From Planctomycetaceae bacterium (GTDB taxonomy: Bacteria > Planctomycetota > Phycisphaerae > SM23-33), in NCBI GenBank assembly GCA_021371965.1, contig JAJFVE010000153.1, positions 1 to 64,000 on the forward strand: 64,000 nt of DNA. Reading direction: 5' to 3'. The notes beneath the pieces were generated by a model. The model worked only from the letters and a program-made list of their open reading frames with translations. It was not told the DNA's origin and ran no database searches. The translations under genes were made by a program, and so were the position numbers. Of the stretch, positions 7,480 to 14,792 are shown piece after piece (the stretch's first letter is position 1; each line of letters starts with the position of its first letter).

Positions 7480-8753
7480 TGCCCACCTTCACGTACACCG
7501 CGCTGGATTCTGCCGGTAAGCGCACCAGCGGCGCCGTCCCGGCCGCCTCGCGCATGGCGGCCTCGGAAGTCTTGACGCGCCAAGGGCTCACGCCCGTGGC
7601 GGTCGAGGAGCAGTCCGCAGCCGCGGCGGCAGCGCCCAAGGCGCACGCCTCGACGGGCGGGCGGGTCCCCCAGGCGGCGGCGGAGGCGTTCATCCGCGAG
7701 CTGTCGAACCTGCTGGCCGGCGGCGTGGCGCTGAGCCGGGCGCTGCATATCCTGGCGCGAGAGGCCTCGCAGCCGGCGGCCAGGAATCAGTGGCAGATCA
7801 TCCACGACGAGGTCGTGGGCGGGACGTCGCTGGCCGAGGCGCTGAGCCAGTGGCCTCGGACGTTTTCGCCGGTGCAGGTGGCGATGGTCCGCGCCGGGGA
7901 AACGGGCGGGTTTCTCGACGTGGTGCTGGCCCAGATCGCCGACTTCCGCACGCGAGAACGCGACCTCAAGGGCAAGGTCAAAGGCGCGATGGTCTACCCG
8001 GCCGTGCTGGCCGTCCTGGCCACCGGCGTGCTGATTTTCCTGCTGACGTACTTCATTCCGAAGTTTTCGCACCTGTTCGATTCGTTCGATCCCAAAGGCG
8101 CCGTGGCGGCCAAAGTCGCCAAGAGCGAGTTCTACGTCAGCCCGAACCTTCCGGCGCTGACGCGCGGGATCATCATCGCCAGCCACGTCGTAACGCGCTA
8201 CGGTCCGGTGCTGGCGATCGTGGCGTTGGTGGCCGTGGTGCTCCTGCGCCGCGCGCTCAAGTCGCCCTCGGGGCGGCGGGTGTACGAGCGCGTGCTGCTC
8301 AAGAGCCCCGGTCTGGGCGGCGTGCTCTCGCGATTCGCCCAGGTGCGGTTCTGCCGCATGCTCGGGACGCTGCTCGAGGCCGGCGTGCCGCTGATCGCCT
8401 CGCTCAAGGTCGCCCGCGAGGCCATCGGCAACCAGACCCTCTCCGACGCCGTCAGCGGCTCGATCGAGGACGTCCAGCGCGGCGCCTCGCTGGCCCGAAG
8501 CCTGGGCACGTGCTCGCTGCTTTTTCCGCCCTCGGTCGTCGAGGTGATCGCCGTGGCCGAGGAGAGCGCCCGGCTCGACCACGAACTGCTGCGCCTGGCG
8601 GTGACCAACGAGAGCGAACTCGACCGGCGGCTGCGAATGCTCGTCTCGCTGGCCGAGCCGGTGATGCTGTTCGTCATGGCCGCGCTGATCGGAACCATCG
8701 TCATCGGCATGCTGCTGCCGATGCTCACGCTTTCGGATTACATCAACCCATGA
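7479..8753 (+). CDS. gspF: Type II secretion inner-membrane platform protein GspF
   Basis: A 424-residue polytopic protein that couples GspE to pseudopilin assembly. Two T2SSF domains are visible, the first from about residue 68 (AFIRELSNLLAGGVALSRAL) and the second from about 285 (RFCRMLGTLLEAGVPLIASL). Membrane helices lie near 170-190, 230-250 and 390-415, the last ending in IGMLLPMLTLSDYINP. The N-terminal MPTFTYTALDSAGKRTSG is the family's usual start. It overlaps gspE by one base, and its TGA overlaps an ATG of the gspG frame. Confidence 0.95.
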   Translation: MPTFTYTALDSAGKRTSGAVPAASRMAASEVLTRQGLTPVAVEEQSAAAAAAPKAHASTGGRVPQAAAEAFIRELSNLLAGGVALSRALHILAREASQPAARNQWQIIHDEVVGGTSLAEALSQWPRTFSPVQVAMVRAGETGGFLDVVLAQIADFRTRERDLKGKVKGAMVYPAVLAVLATGVLIFLLTYFIPKFSHLFDSFDPKGAVAAKVAKSEFYVSPNLPALTRGIIIASHVVTRYGPVLAIVALVAVVLLRRALKSPSGRRVYERVLLKSPGLGGVLSRFAQVRFCRMLGTLLEAGVPLIASLKVAREAIGNQTLSDAVSGSIEDVQRGASLARSLGTCSLLFPPSVVEVIAVAEESARLDHELLRLAVTNESELDRRLRMLVSLAEPVMLFVMAALIGTIVIGMLLPMLTLSDYINP

Positions 8754-8761
8754 GGATCGAG

Positions 8762-9199
8762 ATGAATACGCACAGACACACGCGGACGTTTGGCGGCAGG
8801 GCCTTCACGCTCATCGAGCTGATGCTGGTGCTGGTGATTCTGGGGCTGCTGGCGGCCGTCGTCGTCCCGAGGTTCGTCGGGCAGACGCAAAAGGGGCAGA
8901 TCGCCGCTACCAAGGCGACCATCGACAGTTTCAAGCTGGGCCTGAAGATGTTCGAGCAGGCCTGCGGCAGATTCCCGACCTCGCAGGAGGGATTGGCGGC
9001 ACTGCTGCAGCAGCCGGGCAACCTCAGCAGTTGGTCGGGACCGTACCTGGAAACCAACGCCATCCCACAGGATCCCTGGGGCACGGCGTATATCTATCGC
9101 TGCCCCGGCACACACAACGTGGACTATGACGTGCTTTCGTGCGGGCCCGACATGCAGCCTGATACGGCAGACGACATTGGCAACTGGACTTCCAACTAG
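8762..9199 (+). CDS. gspG: Major pseudopilin GspG
   Basis: The main subunit of the type II secretion pseudopilus, 145 residues. The class-III signal is a short leader, then A-FTLIELMLVLVILGLLAAVV with Glu at +5, for processing and N-methylation by a prepilin peptidase not in this window. The C-terminal domain has the GspG pattern GRFPTSQEGLAAL, PWGTAYIYRCPG and the calcium-loop-like DMQPDTADDIGNW. The ATG at 8762 is preceded by GAGG at good spacing; an in-frame ATG at 8750 overlaps the gspF stop and is the alternative. Confidence 0.9.
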   Translation: MNTHRHTRTFGGRAFTLIELMLVLVILGLLAAVVVPRFVGQTQKGQIAATKATIDSFKLGLKMFEQACGRFPTSQEGLAALLQQPGNLSSWSGPYLETNAIPQDPWGTAYIYRCPGTHNVDYDVLSCGPDMQPDTADDIGNWTSN

Positions 9200-9710
9200 C
9201 CCCCTGCCTCGATGCGCGGGCCGCGCAGCGGCCTTCACGCTGATCGAGCTGGTCCTGGTGCTGGCGCTGATCGGCATAGTGCTGGCCGCGGCCGTGCCGT
9301 CCATGCGCGGATTCGTCGCCTCGCGCAACGCCGCCGACACAGCCTCGCAGGTGCTGGCCCTGACGAAATGCGCCCGCGGCCAGGCGATCGCGGCCGGACG
9401 CCCGTGCCGGTTGAATATCGATGGCGCCGCCGGATCGTTCTGGCTGAGCGTCCAGCAGAACGGCACGTTCGTGGAAGTCCAGAGCGATCCCGGCAGCAGG
9501 ATCACGCCTGTCGACGGCGTGACGATCAGCCTGCGCAGCGAGGGTCCCCCACGCGTCGACGAGACGCCCTGCGTCGAGTTCCAGCCCAGCGGGCGGTGCG
9601 CGGCGTCGACGATTGAAGTCCGAGGCCGCGGGGGCGAACTGTACCTGGTGACGTGCGCCTCCCCCACCGAAGCGTTCCATATCGTCACGCCGGCGGAGGG
9701 GGCGCCATGA
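9177..9710 (+). CDS. gspH: Minor pseudopilin GspH
   Basis: A minor pseudopilin of the initiating tip complex, about 177 residues from the proposed start. The methylation signal AFTLIELVLVLALIGIVLAA is followed by a beta-rich C-terminal domain with the GspH-type feature of Cys pairs and ARGQAIAAGRPCRLNI. No ATG suits it: a TTG at 9177 overlapping the end of gspG is proposed, and a CTG a few codons later is possible. The stop overlaps the gspI ATG by four bases. The start is uncertain; the family is fairly sure. Confidence 0.8.
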   Translation: MATGLPTSPLPRCAGRAAAFTLIELVLVLALIGIVLAAAVPSMRGFVASRNAADTASQVLALTKCARGQAIAAGRPCRLNIDGAAGSFWLSVQQNGTFVEVQSDPGSRITPVDGVTISLRSEGPPRVDETPCVEFQPSGRCAASTIEVRGRGGELYLVTCASPTEAFHIVTPAEGAP

Positions 9711-10138
9711 AGACCAGCCATCCGCAATTTGAGATCTCAAATTGGAGATCCCCCCGGACATCGCGGCCTGGAGAGCGCGCCACGGGCTTTACGCTCATCG
9801 AGTTGCTGACGGCGATCGCGCTGTTGGCGGTGGTACTGCCGGCGGTGGTCAGCGCAATCAACCTGGCGCTGTCCGCGGGCGGCTTTGCCCGCGAGCAGGC
9901 CGTGGCCACCGCCCTGGCGCAGGACAAGATGGCCCAACTGCTTGCCGAGACTCAGTGGCAGCAGCCGACGATGGCCGGCGACTTCTCGCCCGACCGCCCC
10001 GACATCCGCTGGCAGGGGCAACTGCAGGACTGGAACGGCACGCTGCGGCAACTGGACGTGACGGTCACCTGGGTCTCCTCCAGCCGCCAGCACAGCCTGA
10101 CGCTCTCGACGCTGGTCAAGACGGAGGAGGCGCAATGA
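9707..10138 (+). CDS. gspI: Minor pseudopilin GspI
   Basis: A 143-residue minor pseudopilin of the tip complex. The prepilin site is ATG-FTLIELLTAIALLAVVLP (G at -1, E at +5), followed by LAQDKMAQLLAETQW, the usual GspI helix. The ATG overlaps the gspH stop (ATGA) with GGAGG upstream. Its 27-residue leader is unusually long and is encoded partly by an 18-bp perfect palindrome at 9726-9743, which looks repeat-derived. The stop overlaps the gspJ start. Confidence 0.85.
   Translation: MKTSHPQFEISNWRSPRTSRPGERATGFTLIELLTAIALLAVVLPAVVSAINLALSAGGFAREQAVATALAQDKMAQLLAETQWQQPTMAGDFSPDRPDIRWQGQLQDWNGTLRQLDVTVTWVSSSRQHSLTLSTLVKTEEAQ
9726..9743. repeat. Perfect 18-bp palindrome inside gspI leader
   Basis: AATTTGAGATCTCAAATT is a perfect palindrome lying in the leader-peptide codons of gspI (encoding part of HPQFEISNW). 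It is AT-rich against a GC-rich background. A related-looking AATTTCC/GATTTTC string lies between genes at 20795-20826. Confidence 0.65.
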
Positions 10139-10815
10139 GCACTTCCCCGCACAGTCCATCGGGCTTCACGCTGCTGGAACTGATGCTCGCCTCGGCCCTG
10201 ACGATCCTGCTGGCCGGGGCGCTGTTTGCCAGCCTGACCGTCGCCCTCAAGGCCCGCCGCAGCAGCGAGGGCGCCACGCAAACCATCCGCAAGCTCACTG
10301 CCGCGATGGACCTGATGGCCGCCGACCTGCAATCGGCTCGCACCCCCAACGGCGTGCTGGCCGGATCGTTCATCGGCACCAGCGACAGCGGCGGAATGAT
10401 GTCCTCGGGCCTGGACAGCCTGACGTTCTACGCCGCGGCGACGGACATCCCGCCCGCCCCCGGAGTCGGCGACGTCAAGAAGATCGAATACTCCTGCGAC
10501 GTTCCGCTGGGCGGCGCCACGGCCGTGCTCACGCGGTATGTCACCACCAACCTGCTGGCCCAGGCCGAGACCGAGCCCAGGGAAGAAGTCATTTGCCGCG
10601 ACGTCAGATCGCTGTTGATTCAGTACTATGACGGGACCTCCTGGCAGGACAGTTGGGACTCGGCCGACCTGGGCAACCTGCTGCCCAAGGCCGTCCGGAT
10701 CACGCTGGAACTCGAAGGCGCCCAGACCAATCCATCGCTGCGCATCACGCGAACCGTGCTGCCGGTCTGCGGCCGCGAGCAACCCGTCGACGCCACCGCC
10801 GGAGGTGCGCCATGA
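10135..10815 (+). CDS. gspJ: Minor pseudopilin GspJ
   Basis: A 226-residue minor pseudopilin with the prepilin signal SG-FTLLELMLASALTILLAG very close to the N-terminus. The C-terminal domain includes ATQTIRKLTAAMDLMAADLQ, the usual GspJ helix, and a late VRITLELEG strand. GGAGG lies about 6 nt before the ATG. Both ends overlap neighbours in ATGA fashion, so translation is probably coupled through G-H-I-J-K. Confidence 0.85.
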   Translation: MSTSPHSPSGFTLLELMLASALTILLAGALFASLTVALKARRSSEGATQTIRKLTAAMDLMAADLQSARTPNGVLAGSFIGTSDSGGMMSSGLDSLTFYAAATDIPPAPGVGDVKKIEYSCDVPLGGATAVLTRYVTTNLLAQAETEPREEVICRDVRSLLIQYYDGTSWQDSWDSADLGNLLPKAVRITLELEGAQTNPSLRITRTVLPVCGREQPVDATAGGAP

Positions 10816-12266
10816 ACGCACGCAACCTTCGGGCGCCATGGCGGGCGGGCGAACCGGGTGCCCTGGCGGGAGGGCGAAACCCGACGGCCACGACTTCGCG
10901 CGATCCATGTGCGTATGTACGCCGTCGCGGCGCCATCCTCATCATCGCGATGTGGATCATGATCGTGCTGGCCGCAATGGCCATGGTCATGTGCCACTCC
11001 ATGCGCGTCGAGATCGCCTGCTCGGGCAACGAGCTCTCGGCCGCCCAGGCCCAGGCCGTCGAGGCCGGGGCAGTCCAATACGTGCTCGCCGCCGTCGATT
11101 CCCTCAAAGGCCAACTGCCCAGCGAGACGGACTTCCCGTGCGAAGCCGTCCGCCTCGGGCAGGGAATGTTCTGGATCATCCGCCCGGACTTTGACAACGA
11201 CCGCCAGCGGGCCTACGGAATCGCCGACGAGGCGGGCAAGCTCAATCTCAACACCGCCACGGCCGCCATGCTCGCCAGGCTGCCCGAGATGACCGACGAG
11301 CTGGCGGCCGCCATCATCGACTGGCGCGACGGCGACAGCACCCCCGCGCCCAACGGCGCCGAGAACGAATACTACCTGTCCCTGAAGGACCCCTACCAGT
11401 GCAAGAACGCGCCGCTGGAAACGGTCGAGGAGCTCTTCCTGGTCAACGGCGCGACCGAGGACCTGCTGCTGGGCGAAGACACCAACCGCAACGGCCTGCT
11501 CGATCTTTATGAAGACGACGGCGACGCCTCGCAGCCGCCAGACAACCGCGACGGGCAGCTCCGGCGCGGCCTTTTGTCGATGGTCACGGTCTACAGCCGC
11601 GAGAGCAACACCGATGCCGGCGGCAAGGCGCGCGTCAACATCAACTCCGCCGGCGGCAACACGCTCCGCAACGCTGTCACCAAGGGTCTGGACTCGAGCC
11701 GGGCCACCGAAGTGCTCGTCCGCACGTATGCCGGCCGACCGTTCGCCAACGTGCTGGATTTCTATGTCCGCAGCGGCCTGAAGGTCGAGGAGTTCGCCGC
11801 CATCGCCGACGGTCTGACGACGAGCGACCCGGGCACGCCGCTGCAGGGGCTGATCAACGTCAACACCGCCCCCAAGGGAGTGCTGGCGTGCCTGCCGGGA
11901 TTGGACGACAATGACGCCGCGGCGCTGGTGGCCAAGCGACTCGATGGCGGCGAGGCCTTGCAGACCATCGCCTGGGTCGCGCAGGCGCTGACGCCCGCCA
12001 AGGCCGCGGCCATCGGCGGGCTCATCACGGTGCGGACGTACCGATTCTCGGCCGACATCGTCAGCGTGTCGGCCGACGGACGCTGCCCGCGCCGCTGCCG
12101 GATCGTTATCGACGCCGCCTCCAGCCCGCCGCGAGTAATGTACCGCCAGGACTTGACGCACCTGGGCTGGCCGCTGGCGGGCGAAACCCTCGAGCACCTG
12201 CAGAAGGGCGGCTCGCTCGACGACCTCGTCGCCGCCCGCACGGCCGTACAGGAGACACCGAAGTGA
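10812..12266 (+). CDS. gspK: Type II secretion pseudopilin-like GspK
   Basis: The capping minor pseudopilin, 484 residues, longer than the common ~330. It has a 40-residue leader ending RRRG, then AILIIAMWIMIVLAAMAMVM, which has no Glu at +5 as is normal for GspK. Helix-hairpin-helix-like segments appear twice (LNLNTATAAMLARLPEMTDE and INVNTAPKGVLACLPGLDDN), consistent with the SAM/HhH-like GspK domains. There is a calcium-loop-like DTNRNGLLDLYEDDGD. The ATG overlaps the gspJ stop. The extra length seems to come from an additional HhH-like copy near residues 275-340. Confidence 0.85.
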   Translation: MNARNLRAPWRAGEPGALAGGRNPTATTSRDPCAYVRRRGAILIIAMWIMIVLAAMAMVMCHSMRVEIACSGNELSAAQAQAVEAGAVQYVLAAVDSLKGQLPSETDFPCEAVRLGQGMFWIIRPDFDNDRQRAYGIADEAGKLNLNTATAAMLARLPEMTDELAAAIIDWRDGDSTPAPNGAENEYYLSLKDPYQCKNAPLETVEELFLVNGATEDLLLGEDTNRNGLLDLYEDDGDASQPPDNRDGQLRRGLLSMVTVYSRESNTDAGGKARVNINSAGGNTLRNAVTKGLDSSRATEVLVRTYAGRPFANVLDFYVRSGLKVEEFAAIADGLTTSDPGTPLQGLINVNTAPKGVLACLPGLDDNDAAALVAKRLDGGEALQTIAWVAQALTPAKAAAIGGLITVRTYRFSADIVSVSADGRCPRRCRIVIDAASSPPRVMYRQDLTHLGWPLAGETLEHLQKGGSLDDLVAARTAVQETPK

Positions 12267-13657
12267 TGTTCAGCCGAGGCAGAAATCTGGCGCTGGTGGT
12301 CAACGAGCACCGCATCACCGCCACCGAGGTCGTCGTGGCCGGCGGCAAGACCGAACTGCGCACCGCGGCTGTGAACCTCACCGGCGAGACAACCTTGAAA
12401 GACCCGCAGCGCCTCGGGCGCGAGCTCAAGGCCGAGTTGCGACGTGGCGGGCTGACGGCCTCGCGCTGCGTCGTGGGCCTGCCCGCGTCGTGGATCGTCT
12501 GCCGCGAGAAAATGCTCCCCCCCGCCGACGAGCAGGCCCTGCGCGGAATCGTGGCCCTGGCCATCGAACGCGACTTCGCTTCGGACGAGGCCGACCTGGC
12601 CTTCGATTACTGCGCCCACAGCGCCGCCACCGGCGGGCTGAGCGTGCTGGTGGCCGCCGCGGCGCGGGAGATCATCACACAAGTGCAAGCCGTCGCCGCG
12701 GCCGCAGGCCTGGGCGTCTCAGCCATCACCTCGACGGCCATCGCCCTGGCGCGCTGCTGCGGCGCGGCCGGACCGGGCGGGCGCATCGTGCTGTGCGTGC
12801 TGGCGACGGGCACCGAGGCCGTCGTCGCCAGCGGCGAAAGCCTGCGCCTGGTGCGGCACCTTTCGGTGCGATTGCAGGACGCCGCCTCGGCCGCAGGCAT
12901 CGGCGGAGAACTGCGGCGACTGCTGCCGCTGCTGGGCGCCGCCTCCGACGCTCCGCGCGAGCTGCTGGTCTGGGACGGCACAGGGGTCAATCACGCACCG
13001 CTGTCGGCGGCCGCGGATGAACTGGGCCTGGCCGTGCGATTCTGCACGATCGCCGCTGACGTGGGGCTCTCGGGCCCGAACATTTCGAGCGACAACGCCC
13101 TGGCCGGCGCGGCCGCCTTGGCCCGCGCGAACGACGGGCCGGAGATCGACTTCCTGCACTCGCGCCTGGCCGAGCCGCCCAAGGCCCGCGTGGGTCTGCG
13201 GGCGGCGCTGGCGGCCGCCGTCGCGGCGACGCTGCTGGCGATCGGGATCTTTCTCTTTGTCGACTGGCGCAGCGAAGACCATCAGGTGTCGGTCCTGGCA
13301 GAGGAGTTGAAGAACGGCAAGTCGGCGCGGGACGAGGCGGCGGTGTTCAACGCCGACGTGAGACTGGCGCGCCAGTGGTTCGACAACCGCGCCGGGTGCC
13401 TGGGTCCGATGCGGGAGGTGACGCGGGCGTTTCCCAGCGAGGGCAGGATCTGGGCGACGAGCCTGGAGATCCGCGAAGATCGCCAGGTGACCGTGACGGG
13501 CAAGTCGCTCACCGAAGCGGCGGTGCTGGACGTGCTGGACCGCCTCAAGGCCAACCGCAGACTCAGCAACATCGAGACGCTCTACGTGCGAAACAGCGGC
13601 TCGGCGTCGCCGGCGGTGACCTTCTCGATTAAACTCAACGCCGCGGGAGTCGACTGA
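12266..13657 (+). CDS. gspL: PilM/PilN-type GspL-like assembly protein
   Basis: The inner-membrane assembly component that links GspE to the periplasm, 463 residues. The N-terminal ~290 residues look like the actin-like cytoplasmic domain of PilM/GspL (CVVGLPASWIVCREKMLPP). One membrane helix lies at about 310-330 (LAAAVAATLLAIGIFLFVDW), followed by a PilN-like periplasmic domain. It is effectively PilM fused to PilN, the known GspL architecture. The start is the ATG in the TGATG overlap with gspK; a GTG three bases earlier is also possible. Assignment is by layout and fold pattern rather than a strong motif. Confidence 0.7.
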   Translation: MFSRGRNLALVVNEHRITATEVVVAGGKTELRTAAVNLTGETTLKDPQRLGRELKAELRRGGLTASRCVVGLPASWIVCREKMLPPADEQALRGIVALAIERDFASDEADLAFDYCAHSAATGGLSVLVAAAAREIITQVQAVAAAAGLGVSAITSTAIALARCCGAAGPGGRIVLCVLATGTEAVVASGESLRLVRHLSVRLQDAASAAGIGGELRRLLPLLGAASDAPRELLVWDGTGVNHAPLSAAADELGLAVRFCTIAADVGLSGPNISSDNALAGAAALARANDGPEIDFLHSRLAEPPKARVGLRAALAAAVAATLLAIGIFLFVDWRSEDHQVSVLAEELKNGKSARDEAAVFNADVRLARQWFDNRAGCLGPMREVTRAFPSEGRIWATSLEIREDRQVTVTGKSLTEAAVLDVLDRLKANRRLSNIETLYVRNSGSASPAVTFSIKLNAAGVD

Positions 13658-14217
13658 TGGTCTTGTCGAAGCGCGAACGGGTGATCCTGATAGCCACGAT
13701 CGTCGTGGCCGGCGCCGTGCTGGCGTACTGGCTGATCGTCTCGCCGCTGTTGGACGCCCGCGCCGCCACCGCCGCGACCAAAGCCAAACTCACCGCCGAC
13801 GCCGCCGAGGGGCGGCTCCTCATGGCCCAGCGCCAGCGCAGCGCCGCGGCCCTGGAGCAGATGAAACGTTCTAACCTCAAGACCGACCCGGCCGAGGCCG
13901 AAGCGCAGGTGCTGCACGCGATGCGCCGCTGGGCCGAAGGCGCCGGACTCGGACGCGGGCAGGTGCAGACCGTCCGCATCGCCGGCAAGGGGCGATTCAG
14001 CGAAATCGAGTTCCAGACCTCCTACAGCGGAACCATGCGGGGCATCACGCAACTGCTCTGGCAGATCGAATCGGCGGACATCCCCATTCGCGTCGTGAAA
14101 CTGCAGATCGCCAGCCGCAAAGAAGGGCAGGACGATCTGAACTTCGAACTGCGACTATCGACCTTATATGCACCCAAGGGCCAACCCGCGCCGGCCCGCG
14201 CAGGAGGTGGCGGATGA
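13657..14217 (+). CDS. gspM: PilO/GspM-like assembly protein
   Basis: A 186-residue single-pass membrane protein with a short cytoplasmic N-terminus, a helix at about 8-28 (VILIATIVVAGAVLAYWLIV), a coiled-coil stretch with Ala/Lys/Gln, and a ferredoxin-like periplasmic domain (ITQLLWQIESADIPIRVVKL) typical of PilO/GspM. It partners the upstream GspL-like protein. It starts in a TGATG overlap with that gene and ends in an ATGA overlap with the next. Confidence 0.7.
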   Translation: MVLSKRERVILIATIVVAGAVLAYWLIVSPLLDARAATAATKAKLTADAAEGRLLMAQRQRSAAALEQMKRSNLKTDPAEAEAQVLHAMRRWAEGAGLGRGQVQTVRIAGKGRFSEIEFQTSYSGTMRGITQLLWQIESADIPIRVVKLQIASRKEGQDDLNFELRLSTLYAPKGQPAPARAGGGG

Positions 14218-14792
14218 TTCGAACCTGGATCGTGCTGGCGATGGCGGCCGCGGCCGCCCTGCCCGCCGCGGCGCCGGTCCCGGCGACGCAGAGCGCCTCA
14301 GCGCCGTCGGTTCGCCCCAAACGGTCGCTCGACGACTACCGGTTGATCGTCGATCGTAACATCTTTTCGCGTGACCGCACGCGGCGGACGTATGGCGCCG
14401 CGCGTTCCAATGCGGTCCCGGCGGCTGTGCAGGCCGCCCCGCGCCAGAGGCACCTGGTGCTGACGGGCGTGGCGTTGCAGGGCGTGGCTCCCATGGCGTT
14501 CTTCGAGGACAGCCTCGACGGTCAGACGCTCTGGGTGCAGCTTGGCACGCCCATCGCCCATGGCGTGCTGGCCGAAATCTCCCTCGACAGCGTCACCTAT
14601 CGCAGCAGCGCCGGCGATCGCGCCATCGCCATCGGCGAAGACATCGAAGGCATTCCCGTGACGCTGCCGGCCGCGACAACCCAAAGCGCCTCGGCGCCGG
14701 CCGGTGCGGCCGCCGAGCTACCGGCCTCTTCCGGCAGTGACAACGACGTGCTCCAGCGAATGCGGCTGCGCCGCTTACAGGAACTCAAATGA
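14214..14792 (+). CDS. GspC/PilP-like periplasmic connector
   Basis: A 192-residue exported protein with an N-terminal signal or anchor (residues about 4-22) and a TQSASAP-type linker. The segment DYRLIVDRNIFSRDR matches the homology-region start of GspC (…RNIF), and the following LVLTGVALQGVAPMAFFEDS with beta strands resembles the GspC HR or PilP domain. These connect the inner platform to the secretin. No PDZ domain follows, so it is shorter than classical GspC. It is immediately followed by gspD, overlapping by four bases. Confidence 0.65.
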   Translation: MIRTWIVLAMAAAAALPAAAPVPATQSASAPSVRPKRSLDDYRLIVDRNIFSRDRTRRTYGAARSNAVPAAVQAAPRQRHLVLTGVALQGVAPMAFFEDSLDGQTLWVQLGTPIAHGVLAEISLDSVTYRSSAGDRAIAIGEDIEGIPVTLPAATTQSASAPAGAAAELPASSGSDNDVLQRMRLRRLQELK

